NCBI RefSeq assembly: GCF_019805165.1
Contig: NZ_RWIJ01000002.1
Coordinates: 248,001 to 312,000, forward strand
DNA length: 64,000 nt
DNA from: Azospirillum sp. 412522
GTDB taxonomy: Bacteria; Pseudomonadota; Alphaproteobacteria; Azospirillales; Azospirillaceae
Direction of reading: 5' to 3'
Both the position numbers and the translations under genes were made by a program. This document shows positions 42,098-50,900 of the stretch, piece after piece. The notes beneath the pieces are model-generated. The model was not told the DNA's origin and made no database searches. It worked only from the letters and a program-made list of their open reading frames with translations. The first letter of the stretch is position 1; every line of letters begins with the position of its first letter.

Positions 42098-43849
42098 ATG
42101 ACCGATCTGGCCGGACTCTGGCGGCACACGCCGCGCCTGACTGTGCTGGCCATGGCCGTGCTGCTGATCGCCGGCGGGATGATGGCGCTCGCCAGCGAGA
42201 CCGCTTATCGTGAGGAGAAGGTCGGCGACGTGGAGGTGCAGACGCGCATCCTGGCCGCCACCGTCACCGCGGCGCTGAGCTTCAACGACAGGACCACCGC
42301 CGGCGAATATCTGACGGCCTTGTCGGCCAATCCGGAATTCGAGGCCGCCGGGGTCTATGACGGCAGCGGCGGCCTGTTCGCCACCTATACCGCGCCCGGG
42401 ATGCAGCCGGTGCCGCCGGTCGCCGAATCGCCGGGCCATCATTTCGACGACGACACCCTGACGGTCAGCGTGCCGGTGACGCAGGACGGTCACCGCATCG
42501 GCAGCGTGTCGCTGCGCACGGAACTGGAGCCTTTCGCCCGCCGGGCCGAACGCTATGTCGGGATGGCGCTGCTGCTGGCGATGACGGTGCTGATCGTGCT
42601 GGTGCTGGGGGCGGCGCAGGCGGCGCTGGCGCGGGCGAACCGCGATCTGGCGGAGCGCGCGCGCGACCTCTCCGGCGCCAATCAGGCGCTGAACGCCGAG
42701 ATCGCCGAGCGCGAAAGGGTCGAGGCCGCCCTGCGCCAGAGCCAGAAGATGGAGGCGATGGGCCAGTTGACCGGCGGCATCGCCCATGACTTCAACAACC
42801 TGCTCCAGGCGTTGTCGAGCTGCCTGCAGCTGGTCGGCCGCCGGGCGAAGGAGCCGTCGATCCAGCCCTTGCTGGAAACCGGGCAGCAGGCGATCGACCG
42901 CGGCGCGAAGCTGGTTCAGCAGCTGATGGCCTTCGCCCGCCACCAGACCCTGCGGCCGGAGCCGATGGATGTCCGCGACCGGCTGTTGGGCATGGCCGAC
43001 CTGCTCACCCGCGCCATCCGGGCCGACATCACGCTGGAGACGAGTGTCGAGCCGGGCTTGTGGCCGGTGGAGGTCGACCCGACGCAGTTCGAGCTGGCGA
43101 TCCTGAACCTGACCGTCAATGCGCGCGACGCCATGCCCGACGGCGGCCGGCTGCGCATCATCGCCTGCAACCGCCCGGCGGAGGGGAAGGGGGCGGATCT
43201 GGTCCAGGTGACGGTGAGCGATACCGGCACCGGCATGGAGGACGAGGTGAAGGCCCGCGTCTTCGAACCCTTCTTCACCACCAAGGAGGTCGGCAAGGGA
43301 TCCGGCCTCGGGCTGGCCCAGGTCTATGGCTTTACCCGCCAGTCGTCGGGCCGGGTGGAGATCGACAGCGCGCCCGGCCGCGGCACCGCGGTCTCGCTGT
43401 TCCTGCCGCGGACGGCCAAGCCGGTGGTTGCGCCGGCGGGGGAGCGGGCGTCGGATACGGCGCGGACGTCCGGCCGGCGCCTGCTGCTGGTGGAGGACGA
43501 TCCGATCGTCGGCAGCATGGTGGCGGCGGCGCTCGACGAGATCGGCTATGCCGTGCTGCGGGCCGCCAACGCGGAGGAGGCGCTGGAGCTGCTGTCCGAC
43601 GTAAAGCTGCGTATCGACATCCTGTTCAGCGACGTGGTGATGCCGGGGAGGATGAATGGCGTCGATCTGGCCCATGCCGCCCGCCGCCTGCGTCCCGGCC
43701 TGCCGGTGGTGCTGACCACCGGCTACAGCGAGGACGTCGCCCGGATCGAGGGGGTGCGGGTGTTGCCGAAGCCCTACCGCGTCGGCACGCTGGCCGAACT
43801 GCTGGACGTGGCGCTGGCTGCGGACGGCGCGGCCCATCCGGCGGCGTGA
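42098..43849 (+). CDS. hybrid histidine kinase with CHASE8-like periplasmic sensor and receiver domain
   Basis: This encodes 583 residues. The first helix is at about 14-32. A periplasmic segment at about 35-145 reads [20 protein letters not shown], as in YfiN/CHASE8 sensors. A second helix at about 155-175 is followed by a coiled coil. The HisKA box [20 protein letters not shown] has the phospho-accepting His, and the ATPase has N-box, GTGMED and GKGSGLGL motifs. A C-terminal receiver at about 465-580 has VEDD and Asp in LFSDVVMP. There is no output domain and no adjacent DNA-binding response regulator. Confidence 0.9.
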   Translation: MTDLAGLWRHTPRLTVLAMAVLLIAGGMMALASETAYREEKVGDVEVQTRILAATVTAALSFNDRTTAGEYLTALSANPEFEAAGVYDGSGGLFATYTAPGMQPVPPVAESPGHHFDDDTLTVSVPVTQDGHRIGSVSLRTELEPFARRAERYVGMALLLAMTVLIVLVLGAAQAALARANRDLAERARDLSGANQALNAEIAERERVEAALRQSQKMEAMGQLTGGIAHDFNNLLQALSSCLQLVGRRAKEPSIQPLLETGQQAIDRGAKLVQQLMAFARHQTLRPEPMDVRDRLLGMADLLTRAIRADITLETSVEPGLWPVEVDPTQFELAILNLTVNARDAMPDGGRLRIIACNRPAEGKGADLVQVTVSDTGTGMEDEVKARVFEPFFTTKEVGKGSGLGLAQVYGFTRQSSGRVEIDSAPGRGTAVSLFLPRTAKPVVAPAGERASDTARTSGRRLLLVEDDPIVGSMVAAALDEIGYAVLRAANAEEALELLSDVKLRIDILFSDVVMPGRMNGVDLAHAARRLRPGLPVVLTTGYSEDVARIEGVRVLPKPYRVGTLAELLDVALAADGAAHPAA

Positions 43850-43874
43850 CGGCCGGGCCGGCATCCGGGAAAGG

Positions 43875-44663
43875 TCAGACGCGGGAGAGAAATCCGCTGA
43901 TCGCCTCGACCAGTTCGACCTCGCGCTCGCGGTGGGGAACATGGCCGGTGTCGGGAAGCATGCGGACCGTTCCGCGCCCGGCGGCGATGCGGGCGGGGTG
44001 TTCGGCCGAGCCGTATTCGTCGCGGTCGCCGTGCAGGGCCAGCACCGGACACTCGACCCTCGCCAGCGCGTCGTCGAGGCTCCAGTCGGCGAAAGCGGGG
44101 GACAGCCAGGACTCGGTCCAGGCATCGAGCGCCCAGCGAGCCTTGTCGCCATGGTATTTCGCCAGCCGGGCGAACTGGGCCGGTTCCTGGAAGCCCCGTT
44201 TGGCGACGCGGATGCCGTCGAGCGTGCAGTCCTCGACGAAGGCCTGCGCCGCGATGGTCACCAGCGCCCGGCAGCGCGCGGGGAACTGCGCCGCCGTCTC
44301 CACCGCCATGCCGCCGCCGACGCTGTGGCCGCAGGCGACGAACTCGCCGATGCCGAGACGGTCGAGCAGGAGGGGAACGACGTCCCGCGCCTCCGCCGCG
44401 ACGAAATCGGGCGGGAGGTCTCCGGGATGGGCGTCGGAGCGGCCGAAGCCCAGCCGGTCATAGGAGACGACCCGCCGCGTCGTCGCTGAGGCAAGGCGGG
44501 CCGGAAAGCCGCGCCACAGATCGACGCAGCCCAGGGATTCGTGGAACAGCAGGATCGGCGGCAGCGCACCGGCCCCGTCCGGTGTCCAGTCCTTCACATA
44601 GAGGCGGCCGGAGCCGGCGGGGAGGGGGATGAGGCGGTCCTGGTCACTGACGGCGGTGGTCAT
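43875..44663 (-). CDS. alpha/beta hydrolase
   Basis: This encodes 262 residues: LLFHESLGCVDLW (oxyanion region), VVSYDRLGFGRSD, nucleophile elbow ACGHSVGGGMA (Ser114), and a late LALHGDRDEYG and DTGHVPHRE giving the Asp and His. The substrate is unknown. It converges on the histidine kinase gene, and is followed upstream by the amino acid transporter genes on the same strand. Confidence 0.88.
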   Translation of the reverse strand: MTTAVSDQDRLIPLPAGSGRLYVKDWTPDGAGALPPILLFHESLGCVDLWRGFPARLASATTRRVVSYDRLGFGRSDAHPGDLPPDFVAAEARDVVPLLLDRLGIGEFVACGHSVGGGMAVETAAQFPARCRALVTIAAQAFVEDCTLDGIRVAKRGFQEPAQFARLAKYHGDKARWALDAWTESWLSPAFADWSLDDALARVECPVLALHGDRDEYGSAEHPARIAAGRGTVRMLPDTGHVPHREREVELVEAISGFLSRV

Positions 44664-44721
44664 GTCGTCCGGTTGCTGGTGCAGTCGAAGCCGGACGACA
44701 GGATAGCATGAATGCTCCGCC

Positions 44722-45417
44722 TCAGGCCCGCGCCCTCAGATAAGGGGTCATGCGCCATTCGGCATGCCTGATCAGGCGGGTGGCAATGAAGTTGATCAGC
44801 AGGTAGAGGATGCCGGCGACGATGAAGATCTCCATCACCGCGAAGGTCTGGGCGATCATGCGCCGGGCGACTCCGGTGATCTCCATCATCGTGATCGTGC
44901 TGGCGAGCGAGCTGGCCTTCACCATCAAAATCACCTCGTTGCCGTAGGCCGGCAGCATCTGGCGGACCGCCACCGGCAGGACGATGCGGCGGAACATCCG
45001 CACCCGCGACATGCCGCAGGCCCGAGCCGCCTCCACCTGCCCCTGCGGCACGGTTTCGATGGCGCCGCGCAGGATCTCGGAGGTATAGGCCCCGGTGTTG
45101 AGCGCCAGCGCCAGGATGGCGCACCACATCGGCTGGCTGAGGACGGGCCAGAGGAAGCTGTCGCGGACGAACTCAAGCTGGCTGAGGCCGTAGTAGATCA
45201 GGAAGATCTGCACCAGCAGCGGTGTGCCGCGGAAGACGAAGCTGTAGGTCGACGTCAGCGCCACCGCCACGCGGTTGCCGGACAGGCGCAGCAGGGCGGT
45301 GGCGAAGGCCAGCACCGCGCCGGCCGCCAGCGCCATCGTCACCAGCTGCAGGGTCAGGGGCAGGGCCGCCGCCAGGCGCGGCAGGCTGTCCCACATCACG
45401 GTCCAGTTCATCGTCAT
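44722..45417 (-). CDS. polar amino acid ABC transporter permease (HisM/OccM type)
   Basis: This encodes 231 residues with about five helices. The EAA loop reads QGQVEAARACGMSRVRMFRR, and YSFVFRGTPLLVQIFLIYYG is the usual HEAT-type start of such permeases. It pairs with the preceding permease; their genes overlap by 4 bases. With arginase and ornithine cyclodeaminase nearby, the likely substrate is arginine or ornithine. Confidence 0.92.
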   Translation of the reverse strand: MTMNWTVMWDSLPRLAAALPLTLQLVTMALAAGAVLAFATALLRLSGNRVAVALTSTYSFVFRGTPLLVQIFLIYYGLSQLEFVRDSFLWPVLSQPMWCAILALALNTGAYTSEILRGAIETVPQGQVEAARACGMSRVRMFRRIVLPVAVRQMLPAYGNEVILMVKASSLASTITMMEITGVARRMIAQTFAVMEIFIVAGILYLLINFIATRLIRHAEWRMTPYLRARA

Positions 45418-46118
45418 GCCCTCCGCACGCCGCGGCTCGCGTAACGCTCGGCCCGCTGGAACGCCGTCGTCGAGACGGTGGTGAGCGCCAGATACAGCAG
45501 GGCGGCGACGCTGTAGAACAGGAAGGATTGCCGGGTGGAGCCGGCGGCGGTGTGCGCCACCCGCATGATCTCTGCCAGCGCGGTGACGGAGATCAGCGCG
45601 GTGTCCTTCAGCGTCAGCTGCCAGACATTGCCGAGGCCGGGCAGGGCGAAGCGCAGGGTCTGCGGCACCAGAACCCGGCGCAGGATGCGCCAGCGCCCCA
45701 TGCCGCAGGCCCGAGCCGCCTCGATCTGGCCGTAGGGCACCGATTTGACGGCGCCGCGGATGACCTCGGTCGAATAGGCGCCGGAGATCAGGCCGACGGC
45801 GGCGACGCCGATCGAGAAGGCGTTCAGCTCGACATAGCCGCTGTAGCCGAAGATGCCGGCCACCGCCATGATCATGCCCGAACCGCCGAAGAACAGCAGG
45901 TAGATCACCAGCAGTTCGGGCACGCCGCGCACGGCGGTGGTGTAAAGCTCCGCCAGACCCCTCAACACCAGGCTGTCGCTGAGCTTGGCGGCGGCGCCGG
46001 CGGCCCCGAAGGCGAGGCCCAGCAGGAAGGACGACAGCGCCACCGCGATGGTCATCGCCGTCCCGGACAGGAGCTGCGGCCCCCAGCCATGCAGCCCGGA
46101 GGTAAGGAGATCCAGCAT
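45414..46118 (-). CDS. polar amino acid ABC transporter permease (HisQ/OccQ type)
   Basis: This encodes 234 residues. The EAA loop reads YGQIEAARACGMGRWRILRR, and TTAVRGVPELLVIYLLFFGG is typical. The ATG at 46118 begins 5 bases after the binding-protein stop. It overlaps the partner permease gene. Confidence 0.92.
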   Translation of the reverse strand: MLDLLTSGLHGWGPQLLSGTAMTIAVALSSFLLGLAFGAAGAAAKLSDSLVLRGLAELYTTAVRGVPELLVIYLLFFGGSGMIMAVAGIFGYSGYVELNAFSIGVAAVGLISGAYSTEVIRGAVKSVPYGQIEAARACGMGRWRILRRVLVPQTLRFALPGLGNVWQLTLKDTALISVTALAEIMRVAHTAAGSTRQSFLFYSVAALLYLALTTVSTTAFQRAERYASRGVRRA

Positions 46119-46123
46119 CGCCG

Positions 46124-46963
46124 TCACCGCACCGAAACGTCGTAGCCGAAATGCTTCTGGCTCAAGGTCGCGATGGTGCCGTCCTTGCCGGCATCGGCGA
46201 TGGCCTTGTCCAGACGGCCCTTCAGCTCGGCATCGGCCTTGCGCAGCCCGACGCCCATGCCTTCGCCCAGGACGCCGCGCGTCATCGCCGAGCCGAACAG
46301 GGCCATGCCCCCGTTGCCGGTGGCGCGCATGAGCGCCTCGATCGGCGAACGGTCGCCGAAGATGGCGTCGACGCGGCCGGCGGCCAGATCGATGGCGGCG
46401 TTGTCGATCTTGTCGTAGCTGCGCACCGTCACGTCCGGCAGGTATTTCTCCAGGAAATCGACCTGGATGGTCGAGGTCTGGACGCCCACCGTCCTGCCCT
46501 TCAGCAGCTCGGCCAGCTTGGCGATGGCCGGCTTTGCCGCCGCCTCTTCGGCGAGGTCGACGCGGTCGGCGCCGACGCCGGCGCCGGCCAGGCTGGAGGA
46601 TTTCAGGGTGGCGAAGGTGGATTGCTCGGTGCCGTAGGGGCCGGCGAAGGCGATGACCTTCTTGCGTTCCTCGGTGATGGTCATCCCGGCCATGATGGCG
46701 TCGATCTTGCCCTGCTGGAGCGACGGGATCATGCCGTCCCAGTCCATCGCCACCAGCTCGCAATCCGCCTCCATGCGCTTGCACAGATCCCAGGCGAGGT
46801 CGATTTCGAAGCCGACCAGCTTGCCCGACGAATCCATGCCGTTCCACGGCGCGAAGGCGCCTTCCGAGGCGATACGGATCTTCTTCGCGTCCTTCGCCAT
46901 CGCCGGGACGGCGCTGCCGGCCGCCAGGGCGCCCAGCACCAGGGCCAAAAGGATCTTCTTCAT
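46124..46963 (-). CDS. basic amino acid ABC transporter substrate-binding protein
   Basis: This encodes 279 residues with a signal peptide (ILLALVLGALAAGSAVPAMA). It is a family 3 solute-binding protein: EGAFAPWNGMDSSGKLVGFE, IDLAWDLCKRM, and DGMIPSLQQGKIDAIMAGMT. These match the LAO/histidine/octopine binding proteins. It is probably specific for arginine, ornithine or lysine, on the basis of context. Confidence 0.92.
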   Translation of the reverse strand: MKKILLALVLGALAAGSAVPAMAKDAKKIRIASEGAFAPWNGMDSSGKLVGFEIDLAWDLCKRMEADCELVAMDWDGMIPSLQQGKIDAIMAGMTITEERKKVIAFAGPYGTEQSTFATLKSSSLAGAGVGADRVDLAEEAAAKPAIAKLAELLKGRTVGVQTSTIQVDFLEKYLPDVTVRSYDKIDNAAIDLAAGRVDAIFGDRSPIEALMRATGNGGMALFGSAMTRGVLGEGMGVGLRKADAELKGRLDKAIADAGKDGTIATLSQKHFGYDVSVR

Positions 46964-47128
46964 TGGTTGGTATCCTGTTTTCGTTTGTCCGCTCGGGTCC
47001 GGCTCTTGCGATTCATGCCGGTCGCGGAGCGCCGGACTTTGGCACAGGCGTCCGTCACCGTCGCCAAGGCGGGGGGACCTGCGCTTGTATGGCGCACCCC
47101 CTCATGGCCGCGGGAGACGCGGAGCCGG

Positions 47129-47971
47129 TCAGGCGGCGGAGAGGTGGCGGGAGAGGAACTGGCGCACGCGGTCGGAGTCGGGGTTGGTCAGCACCCTGTC
47201 GGGCGCCCCTTCCTCCTCGATGCGGCCTTGGTGAAGGAAGACGACCTTGGAGGAGACCTCGCGGGCGAAGTCCATCTCATGCGTCACCAGGATCATCGTG
47301 CGGCCCTCGTCCGCCAACTGGCGGATGACGCGGAGCACCTCGCCGACCAGTTCAGGGTCGAGGGCGGAGGTCGGCTCGTCGAACAGCATCACCTTCGGCT
47401 GCATGGCGAGCGCGCGGGCGATGGCGGCACGCTGCTGCTGCCCGCCGGAGAGCTGGACCGGATAGCAATCGGCCTTGCCCAGGATGCCGACCTTGTCCAG
47501 CAGGCTGCGCGCAAGGTCGATGGCCTCGCCCTTCGGCACGCCGAGGACATGGACCGGCGCCTCGATGACGTTCTCCAGGACGGTCATGTGGGTCCAGAGA
47601 TTGAAGTTCTGGAACACCATGCCGAGGCGGGTGCGGATGCGGTCGACCTGACGGGAGTTGGCCGGCAGGGTCCGCCCGCGCGCCGTCCTCATCGCGATGG
47701 TCTCGCCGCAGATGGTGATGCGGCCCTCGTCGGGGACCTCCAGCATGTTGATGCAGCGGAGCAGCGTGCTCTTGCCCGAGCCCGACGAGCCGATCAGCGT
47801 GATGACGTCGCCTTCGCGGGCGGTCAGCGACACGCCCTTCAGCACCTCCAGCGATCCGAACCGCTTGTGGATGTCGTCCGCCTGGACGGCGACCGTCGCA
47901 GCCGGGTTGGAGGGAGGGTGGCGGTGGGCCGGCCCGTCCCGGCCGACGCTGGCGATAAGATGCTGGTCCAT
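47129..47971 (-). CDS. polar amino acid ABC transporter ATP-binding protein
   Basis: This encodes 280 residues: Walker [11 protein letters not shown]-loop [10 protein letters not shown], signature LSGGQQQR, Walker [15 protein letters not shown]. The HisP/OccP subgroup is indicated. The first about 35 residues ([20 protein letters not shown] and after) are an unusual polar extension. The ATG at 47971 is preferred over a GTG at 47998. It is transcribed before the binding-protein gene, 165 bases apart. Confidence 0.92.
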   Translation of the reverse strand: MDQHLIASVGRDGPAHRHPPSNPAATVAVQADDIHKRFGSLEVLKGVSLTAREGDVITLIGSSGSGKSTLLRCINMLEVPDEGRITICGETIAMRTARGRTLPANSRQVDRIRTRLGMVFQNFNLWTHMTVLENVIEAPVHVLGVPKGEAIDLARSLLDKVGILGKADCYPVQLSGGQQQRAAIARALAMQPKVMLFDEPTSALDPELVGEVLRVIRQLADEGRTMILVTHEMDFAREVSSKVVFLHQGRIEEEGAPDRVLTNPDSDRVRQFLSRHLSAA

Positions 47972-48058
47972 GCGGCGTCCCGATTTCGTTGGCGGCACGG
48001 AGCATCAGCGAATCAGACGGCGGCCGGAAGATGAAAAAATGACAGAAGAATCGGCCGG

Positions 48059-48099
48059 ACTTGCCAGAATGGAAGCTTGGGCTGCGCGGATTGGCAAGT
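48059..48099. promoter_or_regulatory. inverted CTTGCCA pair upstream of the transporter operon
   Basis: ACTTGCCA at 48059-48066 and TGGCAAGT at 48092-48099 form an 8-base inverted pair spaced 25 bases apart. The longer form CTTGCCAGAATG is matched by CTTGCCAAAATG on the minus strand at 48570-48581, in the promoter region between the Lrp-type gene and arginase. It may be the binding site of that regulator. Confidence 0.45.
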
Positions 48100-48109
48100 G
48101 ACGGGCCGG

Positions 48110-48553
48110 CTACAGCCGGGCGCGGGTGCTGCGCGGAGTGTTCAGCAGCAGGTTCGTCTCGCTGGTGGTGATGCCGGGAATCAGCCGGATGCGGCGCAGC
48201 ACTCCGTCGAATTCCGGCAGGCTGCCGGCCGACAGCTCTACGATCAGGTCCCAGCGCCCGTTGGTGCTGTGGATCTCCATGATCTCGGGAAAGCCGCTGA
48301 GCGTGCGCACGATGCGGTCGGTGGCCTGCCCCTCCACCTCGATCAGCATGATGCCGCGCACCGGCGCCTCCACCGTGTCGGCGCGCAGGATCACCGTGTA
48401 GCCGGTGATGATGCCGGAGCTTTCCAGCCGCTCCATCCGCGACCGCACCGTCGCGCGCGACACGCCCAGTTCGATGGCGAGGTCGGAAATGCTGCGGCGG
48501 CCGTCATGGCGCAGCAGGGTGATGAGTTTCTCGTCGAGCTGGTCGAGCGTCAT
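48110..48553 (-). CDS. Lrp/AsnC family transcriptional regulator
   Basis: This encodes 147 residues. The helix-turn-helix (LDEKLITLLRHDGRRSISDL then AIELGVSRATVRSRMERL) is followed by an RAM ligand-binding domain (VRGIMLIEVEG; MEIHSTNGRWDLIVEL). It is divergent from arginase and next to the amino acid transporter genes, as with PutR- or ArgP-like local regulators responding to arginine or ornithine. Confidence 0.9.
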   Translation of the reverse strand: MTLDQLDEKLITLLRHDGRRSISDLAIELGVSRATVRSRMERLESSGIITGYTVILRADTVEAPVRGIMLIEVEGQATDRIVRTLSGFPEIMEIHSTNGRWDLIVELSAGSLPEFDGVLRRIRLIPGITTSETNLLLNTPRSTRARL

Positions 48554-48691
48554 CCTTGCGACCCTCCGGCATTTTGGCAAGCTTGGCTGTTCAGTCTGGT
48601 AGGCCGGATAGCGACATTTGTCAAATTGCCCTGTCCGTTCCGCCGGACGCCTGTGGTTTGCTGGTGAGAGGAACAGGCAAGAGACCGAACG

Positions 48692-49642
48692 ATGTCCTAC
48701 CAGAAGACAAAGACGAAGCAGTGCCGGCTGGTCGGCGTGCCGGTGCAGGATGGGGCGGGCCGTCTCGGCTGCGAGATGGGACCCAGCGCCTACCGCACCG
48801 CCGGCATCGCGAAGGCGCTGTCGGACCTCGGCCACAGCGTGACCGACCTGGGCAACGTGGCGCCGGCGCCGCAGCGGCCGATGGCGCACGGCAATGCCGC
48901 CCTGAAGTTCCTGCCGGAGGTGGCTGGCTGGACCGCCGCGCTGTCGCAGGTTGCCTTTGAGGCGAGCGCCGGGCAGGACGCCATGCCCATCTTCCTGGGC
49001 GGCGACCACAGCCTCGCCGCCGGCACCCTGACCGGGCTGGCGCAGCGCGCCGCCGAGACGCGGCGGCCGCTGTTCGTGCTGTGGCTGGACGCGCATCCGG
49101 ACTTCCACACGCTGGAGACGACGGAGAGCGGCAACCTGCATGGCGTCCCGATGGCCTATGCCACCGGCTTGGCCGGTTTCGACGGCTATTTTCCGCCGCC
49201 GCCGGCCCGGCTCGACCCGCAAAATGTCTGCATGATGGGCATCCGCAGCGTCGATCCGGCCGAACGGCGGGCGCTGGAGACGTCGGGCATCACCGTGCAC
49301 GACATGCGCAAGATCGACGAGCACGGCATCGTCGCCCTGCTGCGCCCGTTCCTGGAACGGGTGGTGGAGGCGGACGGTCTGCTGCATGTCAGCCTGGACG
49401 TCGATTTCCTCGATCCCGGCATCGCCCCCGGCGTCGGCACCACGGTCCCCGGCGGCGCCACCTTCCGCGAGGCGCATCTGGTCATGGAGATGCTGCACGA
49501 CACCGGTCTGGTCAGCAGCGTCGATCTGGTGGAGCTGAACCCCTTCCTCGACGAGCGCGGCCGGACCGCGACCCTGATGGTGGAACTGCTGGCGAGCCTG
49601 ATGGGACGCCGCGTCCTCGACTATCCCACCCGCAGCTTCTGA
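48692..49642 (+). CDS. arginase
   Basis: This encodes 316 residues of the ureohydrolase family. The manganese ligands are in place: GGDHS (His106), DAHPDFH (Asp133, His135, Asp137) and SLDVDFLDP (Asp236, Asp238). GIAPGVGTTVPGG is the arginase form of the C-terminal signature, favouring arginase over agmatinase. It splits arginine into ornithine and urea; ornithine then feeds the cyclodeaminase encoded 19 bases downstream. Confidence 0.93.
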   Translation: MSYQKTKTKQCRLVGVPVQDGAGRLGCEMGPSAYRTAGIAKALSDLGHSVTDLGNVAPAPQRPMAHGNAALKFLPEVAGWTAALSQVAFEASAGQDAMPIFLGGDHSLAAGTLTGLAQRAAETRRPLFVLWLDAHPDFHTLETTESGNLHGVPMAYATGLAGFDGYFPPPPARLDPQNVCMMGIRSVDPAERRALETSGITVHDMRKIDEHGIVALLRPFLERVVEADGLLHVSLDVDFLDPGIAPGVGTTVPGGATFREAHLVMEMLHDTGLVSSVDLVELNPFLDERGRTATLMVELLASLMGRRVLDYPTRSF

Positions 49643-49661
49643 ACGAACGGAGCGTCCGACC

Positions 49662-50726
49662 ATGATCCCGAACCTGAACCTCGTTCCCTTCGTCAGCGTC
49701 GACCACATGATGAAGCTGGTGCTGCACATTGGCGTGGAGCGCTTCCTGACCGAGCTGGCCGCCTATGTGGAGGAGGATTTCCGCCGCTGGGAGAGCTTCG
49801 ACAAGACGCCGCGGGTGGCCTCCCACAGCGCCGACGGCGTGATCGAGCTGATGCCGACCAGCGACGGCCGCACCTATGGCTTCAAGTATGTCAACGGCCA
49901 TCCGAAGAACACGCGGGAAGGGCGGCAGACCGTCACCGCCTTCGGCGTGCTGGCCGATGTCGGCAACGGCTATCCGGTGCTGATGACGGAGATGACCATC
50001 CTGACGGCGCTGCGCACCGCCGCCACCTCTGCCGTCGCGGCGAAGCATCTGGCGCCGAAGGACGCAAGCTGCATGGCGATCATCGGCAACGGGGCCCAGG
50101 CGGAATTCCAGGCGCTGGCCTTCAAGGCGCTGCTGGGGATTCGGAAACTGCGGCTCTACGACATCGACCCGGCGGCGACGCGGAAATGCGTGCGCAACCT
50201 GCGCGACCAGGGCTTCGAGATCACCCCCTGCACCTCGACCGAGGAGGCGGTGGAGGGCGCGCAGATCATCACCACCGTCACCGCCGACAAGCAGTACGCC
50301 ACCATCCTGACCGACAACATGGTCGGGGCGGGCGTGCACATCAACGCGGTCGGCGGCGACTGCCCCGGCAAGACGGAACTGCACCGCGACATCCTGCTGC
50401 GCTCGGACATCTTCGTCGAATATCCGCCGCAGACGCGGATCGAGGGCGAGATCCAGCAGCTCGCCCCCGAGCATCCGGTGACGGAGCTGTGGACGGTGAT
50501 GACCGGACAGGCGGCCGGCCGGCGCGATGCGCGGCAGATCACGCTGTTCGATTCGGTCGGCTTCGCGACGGAGGACTTCTCCGCGCTGCGCTATGTCCGC
50601 GACAAGGTGGCGGGAACAGGCTTCTACGAGACTCTGGACATGCTGGCCGACCCGGACGAGCCGCGCGACCTGTTCGGCATGATCCTGCGCGCGGCGAATC
50701 CGGCCCCGGTGGGGGAGGCGGCGTAG
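49662..50726 (+). CDS. ocd: ornithine cyclodeaminase
   Basis: This encodes 354 residues, matching the length of the Agrobacterium ornithine cyclodeaminases. SVDHMMKLVLHIGVERFLTE is at the start, FKYVNGHPKNTREG carries the substrate-contact lysine, and IIGNGAQAEFQALAFKALLG is the NAD-binding motif. AVGGDCPGKTELHRDIL contains the catalytic Asp. It converts ornithine to proline and ammonia. It forms an operon with arginase, ending in a repeat element shared with the convergent antiporter gene. Confidence 0.93.
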   Translation: MIPNLNLVPFVSVDHMMKLVLHIGVERFLTELAAYVEEDFRRWESFDKTPRVASHSADGVIELMPTSDGRTYGFKYVNGHPKNTREGRQTVTAFGVLADVGNGYPVLMTEMTILTALRTAATSAVAAKHLAPKDASCMAIIGNGAQAEFQALAFKALLGIRKLRLYDIDPAATRKCVRNLRDQGFEITPCTSTEEAVEGAQIITTVTADKQYATILTDNMVGAGVHINAVGGDCPGKTELHRDILLRSDIFVEYPPQTRIEGEIQQLAPEHPVTELWTVMTGQAAGRRDARQITLFDSVGFATEDFSALRYVRDKVAGTGFYETLDMLADPDEPRDLFGMILRAANPAPVGEAA

Positions 50727-50741
50727 GGGGGCATGTAATCG

Positions 50742-50889
50742 CCCTCTCCCGCCCCGGGAGAGGGAGGGGACCCGCCGTAGGCGGGGAGGGTGAGGGGGCA
50801 TCCGAACATGGATTATGATCCTTGGATCACCCCTCACCCTTCCCATGGCGATGCCATGGGCCCCTTCCCTCTCCCGGGGCGGGAGAGGG
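50742..50889. repeat. paired inverted GC-rich hairpin element, copy B
   Basis: It has the same two-module plan as copy A: left second hairpin CCCGCC...GGCGGGG and right second hairpin CCCATGG...CCATGGG. It lies between the convergent ends of the ornithine cyclodeaminase and antiporter genes and can serve as a two-way terminator. Confidence 0.9.
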
Positions 50890-50900
50890 AAATTATGCAC

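Noticed and set aside
48692..49642. Agmatinase as the identity of the ureohydrolase
   Set aside because: The C-terminal GIAPGVGTTVPGG form and the adjacent ornithine cyclodeaminase and Lrp-type gene favour arginase.
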